DNA from: RUG369 sp050949645
GTDB taxonomy: Bacteria > Planctomycetota > Planctomycetia > Pirellulales > Thermoguttaceae
DNA length: 64,000 nucleotides
Direction of reading: 5' to 3'
Assembly: GCA_050949645.1 (NCBI GenBank)
Contig: JBMNGC010000001.1
Span: 1,798,001-1,862,000, forward strand
The notes under the pieces are model-generated. The model saw nothing but the letters and a program-made list of their open reading frames with translations, made no database searches and was not told where the DNA came from. Position 1 is the stretch's first letter, and every line of letters begins with the position of its first letter. The position numbers were made by a program, and so were the translations under genes. Below are positions 1-10,834 of this stretch, one piece after another.

Positions 1-906
1 GTTCTGAATCTCCATGCCGAGGCTCTCGAGCGGTTCGAAGACCTTCGCGACGTACGCGATAATTGCGACCGCGCCGCCGACCGTCACGCCAAACAATTCC
101 TGGACCGCGCCGCCAAGGGAGCTACAGATCATCAAGGTCGCGACGACGGCCGCGCTCGTGAGAACGACGATGGGCGAATAGATCGAATCGTAGAAATTAG
201 ACTCGTCGATTGCGCGGTAACTCGACTTGATGAAGCGGTCGTATTTCTGTTCCATAAAGCGTTCGCAGCGAAAGCCCCTGATCATGCGGATATTTCGGAT
301 CGTTTCAGGGAGATGCTGGTTGACTCTCGAGGTCGCCTCGCGGTTGCGGATTTGCGCGCGGCGCATCCTGCGCTGGAAAACCGCGGTCATCCAGAAGAGC
401 GCCGGAGTCGCGACAAGCAGGATGAGCCCGAGTCCGCGGCTCTTATAAAAGACCATGATCAGGACCGATATTAACGCGAAGGAGTCCGCAAACATGCTGA
501 TGATTCCGCTCGTAAAGAGCGCGTCGAACGCGTCGACGTCATTAACGATACGCGAAACAATCCGCCCCGATTCGTTCATCGTGAAATATTGCGCCGGTAG
601 CCGCGAGAATTTCTGGCTCATAACGCTGCGCGCCTCATGGGTAATCTTCTGCCCTATCACGGCGATCATCACGTTCTGGCCCGAGCGCAAGACGCCGACG
701 GCCACCGCCGCGAGAAGATAAGTAAAGGAGAGCGCCAACGCGACGGCCTCGCCCTCCGAGAGTCGGTCGACGATCTCGCCAAGGATAAGGGGCGGAAGGA
801 GCGCCGCCAGAACCGCGCCGAGGATCGCCGCAAAGGTCAGCGCGGCGCGCCCCTTGTTTTTACGGATAACCGTCGCGGCAATCTTCCAGATATTGCTTCG
901 TCTCAT
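1..906 (-). CDS. ABC exporter half-transporter, membrane domain (partial)
   Basis: This is the start of a gene that runs off the left edge; 302 codons are visible, beginning MRRSNIWKIAATVIRKNKG. The visible part is the six-helix membrane domain of a type I ABC exporter: alternating hydrophobic stretches plus the usual loops MNESGRIVSRIVNDVDAF and LPETIRNIRMIRGF. The ATP-binding domain would lie outside the window. Its ATG overlaps the stop of the upstream ABC gene in an ATGA arrangement, so the two are translationally coupled and probably form a heterodimeric exporter. The substrate cannot be told from sequence. Confidence 0.88.
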   Translation of the reverse strand, partial: MRRSNIWKIAATVIRKNKGRAALTFAAILGAVLAALLPPLILGEIVDRLSEGEAVALALSFTYLLAAVAVGVLRSGQNVMIAVIGQKITHEARSVMSQKFSRLPAQYFTMNESGRIVSRIVNDVDAFDALFTSGIISMFADSFALISVLIMVFYKSRGLGLILLVATPALFWMTAVFQRRMRRAQIRNREATSRVNQHLPETIRNIRMIRGFRCERFMEQKYDRFIKSSYRAIDESNFYDSIYSPIVVLTSAAVVATLMICSSLGGAVQELFGVTVGGAVAIIAYVAKVFEPLESLGMEIQN

Positions 907-2690
907 GCGCGTCCCCCTTCCGGTTCTCCACCGGCGTCGGGCGTCTTAACCGACTGCTGGAGACGATAAAGACGCGCGTACTCGGGGTTCGTCATCATCT
1001 CTTGATGCGTTCCGCAAATTGCAGTTCCGTTCTGGATAAAGAGAACCTGATCCGTCATGGGGAAGAAATCAAGGCGATGCGAAAAAATGATCGTGATCCT
1101 GTTCGCAGAATCCGCCATAAGGTTTTTGAAGACAGTCCCTTCCGTCTTCCGGTCGAGCGCGGCAAAGGGGTCGTCGAGGACGAGAATCTTTCGGCTGTTC
1201 GCGAGACTTCTTGCGAGCGCAAGACGCGCCTGCTGCCCCCCCGAGAGCCGCGCCCCGGCGTCGCCGACGACCGTTTGCAGACCCAGCGGCGTTTGACGAA
1301 CTTCCTCGTCCATACAGACCGCCTGCAACGCTCGTAACGCTTTCTCTTCCTGCTCGGCGACGTCATTCGGCCCCCTTTTACGCTCTTCAAGGAGTATGTT
1401 TTCCAAAATGTCGACGCTCAAAAGTTCCGGATTGTGCCCCATATAGACGACCAGCCCGGCGCGTTCGTCTTCCGTCAAATCCGACCACTGCCGTCCGTCG
1501 ACGAGAACGTCGCCCTGATATTCGGCCTCGCCCGCGAAGATCTTGCCGATCGCGGATTTCCCGCTCGCCACTTCTCCGGTGACGCCGAGCGTCTCGCCGG
1601 GTTTCAATTCAAAATTAAGGTTGGAGACCACGGTCGGACGGCCCGGATAATTGACGCTTACGTCTTTGAACGCGAGCGTTCCGACCTCCCCGGGCGTCGC
1701 CGACGCGTCTTCCACGTAGTCGCGGAACATCGGCTGAATACGCCTCCACGAAGCTCTGGCCTTCTGGACGGAGTTGAAGAGATTCGCCGCCTTCGAGGAC
1801 TTGAGCGCGAACCTTGTAAAGCACGCAAAGAAGGTTGTAAACGCGCCGACGTCCCAGACGGTCCAGCCGACGCCGAGCACGTTGCGACTCCCGAAGATGA
1901 AAATCATGATCGCGCCGCAGATGGCAATAGCAAAATAAATGGGCTGGAGCGCGCTCGTCCAGACGTTCGCGAGAACCGCGCTCCTTTCATACGCCCCCAG
2001 GGTCCCCTCGTATGAGGACTGGCGCTCCCTTTCGAGCCCGAAGACGCGCCATGTCATGGCGTTGCCCACCAGATCTAACGTCTTCTGATTCAGGACGTCG
2101 GCGTTGCGCTTATACCGCTCGTTATTGCGATAGACGACGCCCTTACAGCGTTCCGCCGCGACGTAAGCGATTGGGATAAAGACGCACGCCAGGAGCGCGA
2201 GCCGAGCGTCGTAAAAGCATAGGAGCGCCGCGTAGGCGACCATGACGACGCCAGTGTCGAAGACCTCGGTCGTCACTTTGCGCATTCCCTCGGCGCAGGC
2301 GTCCACGTCGCTGATCGCTCTGGTCATAACGGCGCCAAGACGGTGTGATTTGATCTCCTCCTTATCAGCGTGTACGAGACTGTTGTAAAGCATCGTTCGC
2401 ATATGGAGGCTCGTGTTGTTCGCAAAACGCCGCGTGTAGAAACGTTTCACCGCGCGACAGCCCTGAACGACCGCGATGACGACGAGATACAGCGCCACAA
2501 GCGCAAACATATCCTCGACGGTCTTCCGCCCCTGAGAAACGTCGTAAAGACGCTGGACCATCCGCCCTTCGAAAAAGGGGCCGGCGGTCAGCCCGACGTT
2601 ATAGATAATCCCGGTCGCGGCGACGAGCGCAAGATTCTTCTTCTCGATTTGAAAATAAGATTTCAGTTCTCCAGGACGTCTTACTTTCAT
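903..2690 (-). CDS. ABC transporter ATP-binding/permease protein
   Basis: A complete half-transporter of 595 residues with an N-terminal membrane domain (about residues 15-310) and a C-terminal nucleotide-binding domain (about 335-570). Visible motifs are Walker A GEVASGKS, the signature LSGGQQARLALARSL, Walker B KILVLDDPFAALD and the switch histidine in IIFSHR. The residue after Walker B, normally the catalytic glutamate, is aspartate-proline here (LDDPFA). This is typical of the degenerate partner in heterodimeric exporters such as the MdlA/TM287 type, so the partner gene starting at 906 may carry the active site. It is the first gene of the pair, behind a promoter at 2773-2801. Confidence 0.92.
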   Translation of the reverse strand: MKVRRPGELKSYFQIEKKNLALVAATGIIYNVGLTAGPFFEGRMVQRLYDVSQGRKTVEDMFALVALYLVVIAVVQGCRAVKRFYTRRFANNTSLHMRTMLYNSLVHADKEEIKSHRLGAVMTRAISDVDACAEGMRKVTTEVFDTGVVMVAYAALLCFYDARLALLACVFIPIAYVAAERCKGVVYRNNERYKRNADVLNQKTLDLVGNAMTWRVFGLERERQSSYEGTLGAYERSAVLANVWTSALQPIYFAIAICGAIMIFIFGSRNVLGVGWTVWDVGAFTTFFACFTRFALKSSKAANLFNSVQKARASWRRIQPMFRDYVEDASATPGEVGTLAFKDVSVNYPGRPTVVSNLNFELKPGETLGVTGEVASGKSAIGKIFAGEAEYQGDVLVDGRQWSDLTEDERAGLVVYMGHNPELLSVDILENILLEERKRGPNDVAEQEEKALRALQAVCMDEEVRQTPLGLQTVVGDAGARLSGGQQARLALARSLANSRKILVLDDPFAALDRKTEGTVFKNLMADSANRITIIFSHRLDFFPMTDQVLFIQNGTAICGTHQEMMTNPEYARLYRLQQSVKTPDAGGEPEGGRA

Positions 2691-2772
2691 TTTTTACTCG
2701 TTTCCCCCGAAGGCGCGACGCGAAATACTAACGGCTCGCTCTTCCCTTCATGATACCAAAAAGTTGAAGAAG

Positions 2773-2801
2773 AGTATAGCCTGACGCCGCTATAGGGGCA
2801 A
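2773..2801 (-). promoter_or_regulatory. Predicted sigma-70-type promoter of the ABC pair
   Basis: On the minus strand TTGCCC (2796-2801), a 17-base spacer and TATACT (2773-2778) precede the ABC gene starting at 2690, giving a leader of about 75 bases. Confidence 0.5.
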
Positions 2802-2943
2802 ACGAGTCTCCAAAAGAACGAAAGAAAAGCGCTTTCGGAAGTAGAAATTATTTTTCGATGGTCAAGCTTCCCTACCGCGCCGAGACGTCCCGAAAACGCC
2901 GCGAGATTACGAGCCGCCCCAAAGACTCGGGGACAAGAAAAAA

Positions 2944-2969
2944 GAACTCTCCCGGCGCTGGGAGAGTTC
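2944..2969 (-). terminator. Relic rRNA-type terminator hairpin
   Basis: A 10-bp perfect stem GAACTCTCCC/GGGAGAGTTC with a 6-base loop. The same ACTCTC stem and the same position relative to a 5S-like 3' end are seen at 5663-5696 behind the intact 5S gene, so this is a diverged copy of that terminator. The U-tract is weak here. Confidence 0.55.
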
Positions 2970-2975
2970 TAAACA

Positions 2976-3085
2976 AATCGGCGCGACTCGCTGTCACGGC
3001 TTCAAGCTCTCGTCGACGCTAAACGCTTCTTATCTTTCACAGCCGGAGTGAGGACGCGCATTTCGGCGCCTCGCGCTGGAATACG
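2976..3085 (-). pseudogene. Diverged 5S rRNA relic (near full length)
   Basis: Read on the minus strand, this aligns along most of its length with the 5S gene at 5702-5810. Shared blocks include GAAA-GCGCGT, TAAG, CGA-GA-AG, GAA-CCG-GA-AG and a 3' end of GTC-CGCCG, roughly two thirds of positions by eye. It is followed by the same kind of terminator hairpin. The helix partners of the intact gene are mostly not maintained, so I read it as a decayed gene rather than a second functional 5S. Confidence 0.55.
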
Positions 3086-3101
3086 CAATCGACGAGGAGC
3101 G

Positions 3102-3491
3102 TTACTGTTGCTCTGCCGGCGCGTTATTCTTTGTCTCCGCCTCTACTTTTACGGCCTCAGCGCGTTTTTTAGCCGCTTCAATCCGCTGAAAAACGAGGAA
3201 AGAAACAAGGGACGCCGTTAGCATATACACGGCTAACCGAAAAACGAAGAGAAACGCTTGCAGCGACGTCAGCGGAATAAGAAACGGTTCGCCGTCTGCG
3301 CCAAAAACGTCTCTCGCCAAAGTTACGACGAAGGCGATTCCAAGAGCGACGGCGACGGCTCGTTTCTTGCTGTAAGATGATTTCATAACATAGTTCACAG
3401 CCCACGCCGCCAGGAAAACTACGAATAGAAGCCCAATAGCGTCCGGGAATGCAGTTCTCCCGTTGGCAAAAAGTATACAATATCCCATCAT
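3102..3491 (-). CDS. Small integral membrane protein, unrecognised
   Basis: 129 residues with about four hydrophobic segments: FANGRTAFPDAIGLLFVVFLA, VAVALGIAFVVTLA, LQAFLFVFRLAVYMLTASLV and a short first helix. The C-terminal tail is soluble and Lys/Glu/Ala-rich (AAKKRAEAVKVEAETKNN). The ATG at 3491 follows GGAG at a good distance. It sits between two 5S relics and has its own promoter (3705-3733) that resembles the one before the exported protein gene at 5287. I do not recognise a family. Confidence 0.6.
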   Translation of the reverse strand: MMGYCILFANGRTAFPDAIGLLFVVFLAAWAVNYVMKSSYSKKRAVAVALGIAFVVTLARDVFGADGEPFLIPLTSLQAFLFVFRLAVYMLTASLVSFLVFQRIEAAKKRAEAVKVEAETKNNAPAEQQ

Positions 3492-3704
3492 TATTCTCCG
3501 TTATCTAAATATGCGTTGTGAGGAAACGGGTCCAAGGCATATTCGACGCCTCAGGCAATGAACCAACGGATCATTGATCATAGTGGTTCCATCCCGACAT
3601 ATTCATACGGCGGCGTCTGGCGGACAAACGTCGCTCCTGTCTTGCATGAACGCCTCCCTCTCCCTACAAAAACAGTAGTGAGTTGGGGCGTCTATCTGTG
3701 TCCC

Positions 3705-3733
3705 ATTGTAGTAACGATCAAATTTGGCGTCAA
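3705..3733 (-). promoter_or_regulatory. Predicted promoter TTGACG-17-TACAAT
   Basis: On the minus strand TTGACG (3728-3733), 17 bases, TACAAT (3705-3710). The spacer shares a TGATCGT-ACTACAAT end with the promoter at 5460-5488, so it is probably part of the same duplicated segment. It would drive the small membrane protein gene at 3491 with a 200-base leader. I see nothing else in 3492-3704 or in 3734-3875. Confidence 0.55.
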
Positions 3734-3875
3734 CGCTCTGGGGTGGCGAATATAGAGGTCAGGGAGCTATGGTCGCAAAAACGTGAGGCATAACGTTAAA
3801 ATCTTTTCTGACTTTTTATTCCACGAGCCTCTCTGCCGATTGTACGTTTAGGTTTGCTTCCGCTCTTCGGCGCCT

Positions 3876-4130
3876 TCACTCAGGCAGCTCGTTCAGTAAT
3901 CTGAGGATGGGCGTCCCCTTCTCAATATTCTTCATTAGATTCGCGTAGGTCTCCTGGTCCTTCGTCAGGTCGTACACCTCTTCCATCTGCTTTAAAAATA
4001 CGGAGTAGGACTTCCGAGTCAACGCCTTTAGCGCGCGAAGGTTGCCATCGGTGAGATACTGAAGGCCAGGATTAACGATCTTAGCGCAGTTATTCCTAAG
4101 GCGATACGCTGTCGTTACTTGGGAATACAA
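3876..4130 (-). pseudogene. Truncated copy of the exported protein gene at 4181-5287
   Basis: The 84-codon frame contains AYRLRNNCAKIVNP, followed by LTDGNLRALKALTRKSYSVF. This matches the C-terminal part of the neighbour (LYAIRDNCARVVYP, then ITDKLRGPKTAALTRVAFEKF). Only about the last quarter of the parent is present and there is no good ribosome site; the only in-frame starter is TTG. It lies directly behind a 50-base 5S fragment. I read it as the remaining 3' end of a tandem duplicate. Confidence 0.65.
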
Positions 4131-4135
4131 AGGTT

Positions 4136-4186
4136 CAGCTCCAGGCGCTTAGCGTTCGTATTCGGGATGGGAGCGCGCGTTCAAAA
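4136..4186 (-). pseudogene. Internal fragment of 5S rRNA
   Basis: About 50 bases almost identical to the middle of the 5S gene, with blocks ACGCGCG, TCCCATCCCGAATACGA, GCTAAGCG and CTGGAGC. The outer helices are missing. The first bases of the fragment supply the last codons and the TGA stop of the exported protein gene (DLPF, stop), so that gene's end was created or replaced by a recombination within 5S sequence. Confidence 0.75.
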
Positions 4187-5287
4187 TGGGAGATCTTTCA
4201 TCTTACGAAGAAGCTCAATAACCTCCTTTGCGGTCTCCAAGTTCTGTTTCTTATCGTTGCCTCGGATAGCGGAATAGGTGAACGAACGCATAGGTTCGGT
4301 GGAGCCCGCTAAGTAGCGTTCGTATTCAACCTCAATGACCTCGACAAACTTTTCGAATGCAACGCGCGTTAGCGCGGCAGTCTTAGGACCGCGCAATTTA
4401 TCAGTTATATACGTAGCGAAATGAAGCTTCGGATAAACGACTCGCGCGCAGTTATCTCTAATCGCGTACAATTCAAAAGTCTTAACGTCTAAGAATCCTT
4501 CTTCAGTCGTTCCAACAGGAAGCCACATGCCCATGATTTCAAAAGGTTCGCTCATTTCGGCGCGTTCTCTCAGGGCGCGACCTCTTAGAATCGCATTCTC
4601 TACGTCGTCAATGGAGAGACGATGATACGTAGAGAGAATATTGCAGAGAACAGGAAGGGCCTCCTCATTTTCCCCCACGGCATAATGACGACGAAGATAC
4701 ATCCACTCGACTTCCTCTTTGGGAAGCTTTGCATTAGCAGGATATAGCAGAAAATAGTTTGAGATGGCGCTTTCCCAGTCGCCCTCTAACTCCAACGCCG
4801 TTGCGCGCAGGAATAAAAGAAATCTAAACGACGCTCTACCTCCAGTAGTACCCCGGGCTCTCCAAAGAGGATATTCAGCATAAATCTTTGAAAGAGTTTC
4901 CTCAGCCTTTTCAACAGCTTCTGTGTAGTTCCCACTAAAGATTTCGCTCCAAGTCTCCTTCACGTATGCAAAAGGAATATTTACTTCCTCCACATTTAGC
5001 ATATCATAATTTAGAAACTGGGAAATTTTATCTTGCCGTTTCGTTTGGTAAAACTCTCCGTCAAATAACGCCTTTTGATCAATCGTCCATATGCTCTCAG
5101 CAGGCGTCAACTTAATTTCTACATCTTGAGCCGATTCCGCTTCTTCCTCGTCAACGAGCGTTGGCGGTATAAACTCGTCGTCAGGAGTAACGCCAAAAGC
5201 AATCGTTGCGTTAAAGAGAAAAAGAGACAAAAGAACGATCAGCCCTTCCGCGAGAAAAATGGCAGTGGGTTGTACGAATTTTTTCAT
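4181..5287 (-). CDS. Exported protein of unknown function
   Basis: 368 residues from the ATG at 5287, preferred over the ATG at 5305 because AGGAGGG lies 8 bases before it. The N-terminus is a signal peptide (MKKFVQPTAIFLAEGLIVLLSLFLF, then NATIAFG), so the protein is secreted or periplasmic. The rest is helical and Glu-rich with no catalytic motif I recognise; it could be a TPR-like repeat protein (SAISNYFLLYPANAKLPKEEVEWMYL). A C-terminal relic of a second copy follows downstream. A strong promoter lies at 5460-5488. Confidence 0.65.
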   Translation of the reverse strand: MKKFVQPTAIFLAEGLIVLLSLFLFNATIAFGVTPDDEFIPPTLVDEEEAESAQDVEIKLTPAESIWTIDQKALFDGEFYQTKRQDKISQFLNYDMLNVEEVNIPFAYVKETWSEIFSGNYTEAVEKAEETLSKIYAEYPLWRARGTTGGRASFRFLLFLRATALELEGDWESAISNYFLLYPANAKLPKEEVEWMYLRRHYAVGENEEALPVLCNILSTYHRLSIDDVENAILRGRALRERAEMSEPFEIMGMWLPVGTTEEGFLDVKTFELYAIRDNCARVVYPKLHFATYITDKLRGPKTAALTRVAFEKFVEVIEVEYERYLAGSTEPMRSFTYSAIRGNDKKQNLETAKEVIELLRKMKDLPF

Positions 5288-5459
5288 TAGAGTCGCCCTC
5301 CTCATCCTGTCTAAAGAATCTCAATGACGGTTTAAATGGACGTTGAATCGACTTAAGGCCCATTAAAGGTTCCCAGAATGATGCTTAGGAAGCTCTATGT
5401 CGCTATCCTCAACTTTTGCGAATCCACAGTACTAGAGCTATCCACCCCCCTGTATAAAA

Positions 5460-5488
5460 ATTGTAGTCACGATTGAACCTCAAGTCAA
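5460..5488 (-). promoter_or_regulatory. Predicted strong promoter TTGACT-17-TACAAT
   Basis: On the minus strand TTGACT (5483-5488), exactly 17 bases, TACAAT (5460-5465). It lies between the 5S terminator and the exported protein gene, leaving a leader of about 165 bases in which I see no further gene. Confidence 0.65.
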
Positions 5489-5662
5489 CATGACGGCCCC
5501 GTCAATTTTAAATTTCTGTTTCTTAATATCCACTCCTTCGACGTCGACCGCTACCACAGAGAGTACCCCAAGAGAGACGTTTTTTAAAAATATTTTTATT
5601 TTTTAGAAATTTTAGTTCGAGTCGCAAGGTAGGAGACAACTTAAAATCCTCGCGCAAGAAAT

Positions 5663-5696
5663 AAAAAAACTCTCCCATTTCTGAGAGAGTTTTTTA
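5663..5696 (-). terminator. Intrinsic terminator of the 23S-5S operon
   Basis: A stem AAAAAACTCTC/GAGAGTTTTTT with the loop CCATTTCTGA-like lies immediately behind the 5S 3' end on the minus strand; the A/T flanks make it usable in either direction. Confidence 0.75.
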
Positions 5697-5701
5697 AATA
5701 A

Positions 5702-5810
5702 CCCGGCGAGACCTACTTTCGCGGTTTCACAACTATCATCGGCTCCAGACGCTTAGCATTCGTATTCGGGATGGGAACGCGCGTTTCCGTCTGGATATGA
5801 TCGCCGGAAG
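5702..5810 (-). rRNA. rrf: 5S ribosomal RNA
   Basis: The minus strand reads TTCCGGCGATCATATCC at the 5' end and GTAGGTCTCGCCGGGT at the 3' end, which pair as helix I. The universally conserved CCCATCCCGAAT block and the GAAACCGCGAAAGTAGGTC arm are present. Length is about 109 bases. It follows the 23S gene by about 80 bases and is closed by a terminator. Confidence 0.93.
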
Positions 5811-5892
5811 TTCTCCCGAAAGCTCTTCAACTCTCGGAAGAATACAAAGATGTAATGCAAGAGTTAACGTAACTATACCGAATAATCGATAA

Positions 5893-8741
<2,849 letters not shown>

Positions 8742-8950
8742 TCCATTATTCGCATATCGCTACGCTAATAATAAATCGTCGCTATCGAGACTTTTAAAAA
8801 AGCCCGAAGATGTAACGTTTATTTGAGTATTCTTGTCGCTCTATTATTTTGAACTCTATCAACGCGCCGACTCGCGTCGGTACGTCAATCGACAAAATTA
8901 TAGTGTGTTATAAATACGCCACTCTTGCATTACCTTATTGTAAAATAGCT

Positions 8951-9002
8951 GTCAGGCTTGCGCCTGACGCCCTGAAATCAAGGGCCGCCGCCCAACGGCG
9001 GC
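8951..9002. repeat. Three consecutive perfect hairpins upstream of 23S
   Basis: Back-to-back palindromes: GTCAGGC/GCCTGAC (8951-8968, 4-base loop), GCCCT/AGGGC (8969-8985, 7-base loop) and GCCGCCG/CGGCGGC (8984-9002, 5-base loop). They lie between the 23S start and the plus-strand gene at 9158. They could be a terminator cluster, part of the rRNA leader, or a REP-like element. The rest of 8742-9157 shows only an AT-rich block with a TATAAT on the minus strand (8899-8904) that may be the rRNA -10 box. Confidence 0.5.
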
Positions 9003-9157
9003 AAGTAACAATATAACAGAACGCTCATCGACGTCAAGCGTAAATCCTATTATTTTCTTTTTTATCCTTCATTTCCGGTCCACTCTTGTTCCTCAAGAAA
9101 CGGCGACTATACTTTAACTCGTTGTCTATTAAGCTTCTGTATGAAAAGGAGGGCGCT

Positions 9158-9532
9158 ATGACAGAGATTAACGCAGGTACCAATACGGAAGTTCTCATTC
9201 TTAGAAACCCCCTATACTACAAAGTCGCCGCTCCGGCAGAGTTCGAGATTATGATAGAGGACGGAACATGGCTTCCCCTCGTCTTCGGCGTTGTTCGCGC
9301 CGTCGTCGAACAACATTTTTTCGAGCTATGCGAATTAGATTGGGATTACGTCCACGTCGAAGAAAAGATCCCAGAAGGGTTTGTGAGATATAAATCTTGC
9401 TTCAGTAAAAATCTCAACGCCGAACAAAGCGCGTTGGTTCAGACTGTCGCCGACGAAATCGAAGAGGCGATCGCGGCGGCGGCGCGACAAATGATCGAAG
9501 ATAGGGAAAGCGGCGCCGATATTGAGGGTTGA
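9158..9532 (+). CDS. Hypothetical acidic protein
   Basis: 124 residues from the ATG at 9158, chosen because GAAAAGGAGG lies just upstream; an earlier in-frame ATG at 9086 has no such site. The protein is soluble and acidic, with a region of mixed strand character (YYKVAAPAEFEIMIEDGTWLPLVFGVVRAVVEQHFFELC) and a C-terminal helix (EQSALVQTVADEIEEAIAAAARQMIEDRE). No signal peptide or known motif is visible. It stands alone, divergent from the rRNA genes. Confidence 0.6.
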   Translation: MTEINAGTNTEVLILRNPLYYKVAAPAEFEIMIEDGTWLPLVFGVVRAVVEQHFFELCELDWDYVHVEEKIPEGFVRYKSCFSKNLNAEQSALVQTVADEIEEAIAAAARQMIEDRESGADIEG

Positions 9533-9681
9533 GGCGATCGCGGAGCGCTTTGTCAATTGCTCTTCGGCGCCTCACGCTCGCCAAGTTCTAGATACGCGTT
9601 CGGCGTCGGGCCAACCCGCGCCGTCCGACGCCAGCCGCTCGTTGGTCGTCGCGTCTATTTCCTGCGATCCTTCAAGGTCCG

Positions 9682-10707
9682 TTAGAACCGTTGCATTCCG
9701 GAAAAGACGTCGTTATTCGTTTCCGGGAAGCGGAGCCCTTCGCGGCGTCCAACGCCCGAGGGATCGAGTCCGACCCGCTCTTCCGCGGCGCCAAGCTCGT
9801 ACGCGTCGTCGACGCCGGGCTCGGGAGACAAACTCGCGACTTTCGCAGATCCTTGGCTCGTGAGCGCGTCGTAAGAGCCGGGCTCTAAGCCGGTAGAATG
9901 AAACTCTTCGCTAACGGTGAGATAATCGGAAGGGGCCGCGGCGACGTCCCCGGATTCTTCAACGGCATGCGTATCTTCCGCAGCGATATGAGGTTTGGCG
10001 ACGAAGGTCTGAGAACTTTCAAGGGATCGCCATTTGGCAAAAGAGTTGATCCCGCCGGCGACAATGAAGAACGCAAGACAGCCCCTGACGCTCCAACTCC
10101 ACCATTTCTTTCGATCTTGCGGCAACGCTATTTTGAGCTGGGCTTCGCTCTGTTTTTCGGATTTTCTACGAGGGGGCCTTGAGCTTCTGACGCACGTCGC
10201 CTCAACGTCGATGGCGTCGTTTCGAGCGCGAGGAGCATACGCGTTCTCGGCAAGACGCTCCTTCGGCGCAGAGCTCTTCTTGTTGCACGATTTCTTCGAC
10301 GACCGAGGGAGCTCTTCTTCCCACGCGACGTAATAGAGGCGACGCCGACAATTTTTGGGCGCCGACGCGGGCGTGGGTAGTCGGTTATTCAGGACGTCGT
10401 AGCAGTCGGCGACTTCGGCAAGAATTTCAGGCGATTCGCAGCAGACGCGTTCATACTCGTCGCAGATCTCCGGCGAGTTAAGCTGGCAATCGAGATATTC
10501 GGCGACAATATTAGGGTCGGGAAAGGATTCGTCGGCAAAGACCTCGGGCGCTTTTTGCAACGGAACGGATTCCGTCTGACTAATTTTGCGAAAGAATTCG
10601 GCGCAACGCGCGTCGTTTCTCAGCTCGTTTTCAATCCTGGCGCGTTCTTGAGGATCGCCGTCCGAAGTCTGATTATTGCAGAAAAACGCACGAAGAGCTT
10701 GCCGCAT
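9682..10707 (-). CDS. Anti-sigma-factor-like membrane protein
   Basis: 341 residues from the ATG at 10707 (an upstream TTG at 10734 is in frame, but AGGGTGG favours the ATG). The N-terminal part has DPNIVAEYLDCQLN, followed by CCESPEILAEVADCYDVL. This matches a domain common in planctomycete membrane proteins resembling anti-sigma factors and linked to kinase or sigma signalling (recalled family knowledge). A basic linker is followed by one membrane helix (WSVRGCLAFFIVAGGINSFA) and an acidic C-terminal domain with no recognised fold. Its ligand is unknown. It follows the zinc-ribbon/STN gene by about 130 bases on the same strand and may be co-transcribed. Confidence 0.6.
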   Translation of the reverse strand: MRQALRAFFCNNQTSDGDPQERARIENELRNDARCAEFFRKISQTESVPLQKAPEVFADESFPDPNIVAEYLDCQLNSPEICDEYERVCCESPEILAEVADCYDVLNNRLPTPASAPKNCRRRLYYVAWEEELPRSSKKSCNKKSSAPKERLAENAYAPRARNDAIDVEATCVRSSRPPRRKSEKQSEAQLKIALPQDRKKWWSWSVRGCLAFFIVAGGINSFAKWRSLESSQTFVAKPHIAAEDTHAVEESGDVAAAPSDYLTVSEEFHSTGLEPGSYDALTSQGSAKVASLSPEPGVDDAYELGAAEERVGLDPSGVGRREGLRFPETNNDVFSGMQRF

Positions 10708-10834
10708 GTCGTCCACCCTTTGCTGATAAACCAATCCTTAAACTTTCCAATCTGGAAAACTTTGCCGGATTATAGTCAAAAGGAGAACGAGGACGCAAGA
10801 GATCTTTTCAGGATACGGCGGCGCTCCGCGACCG

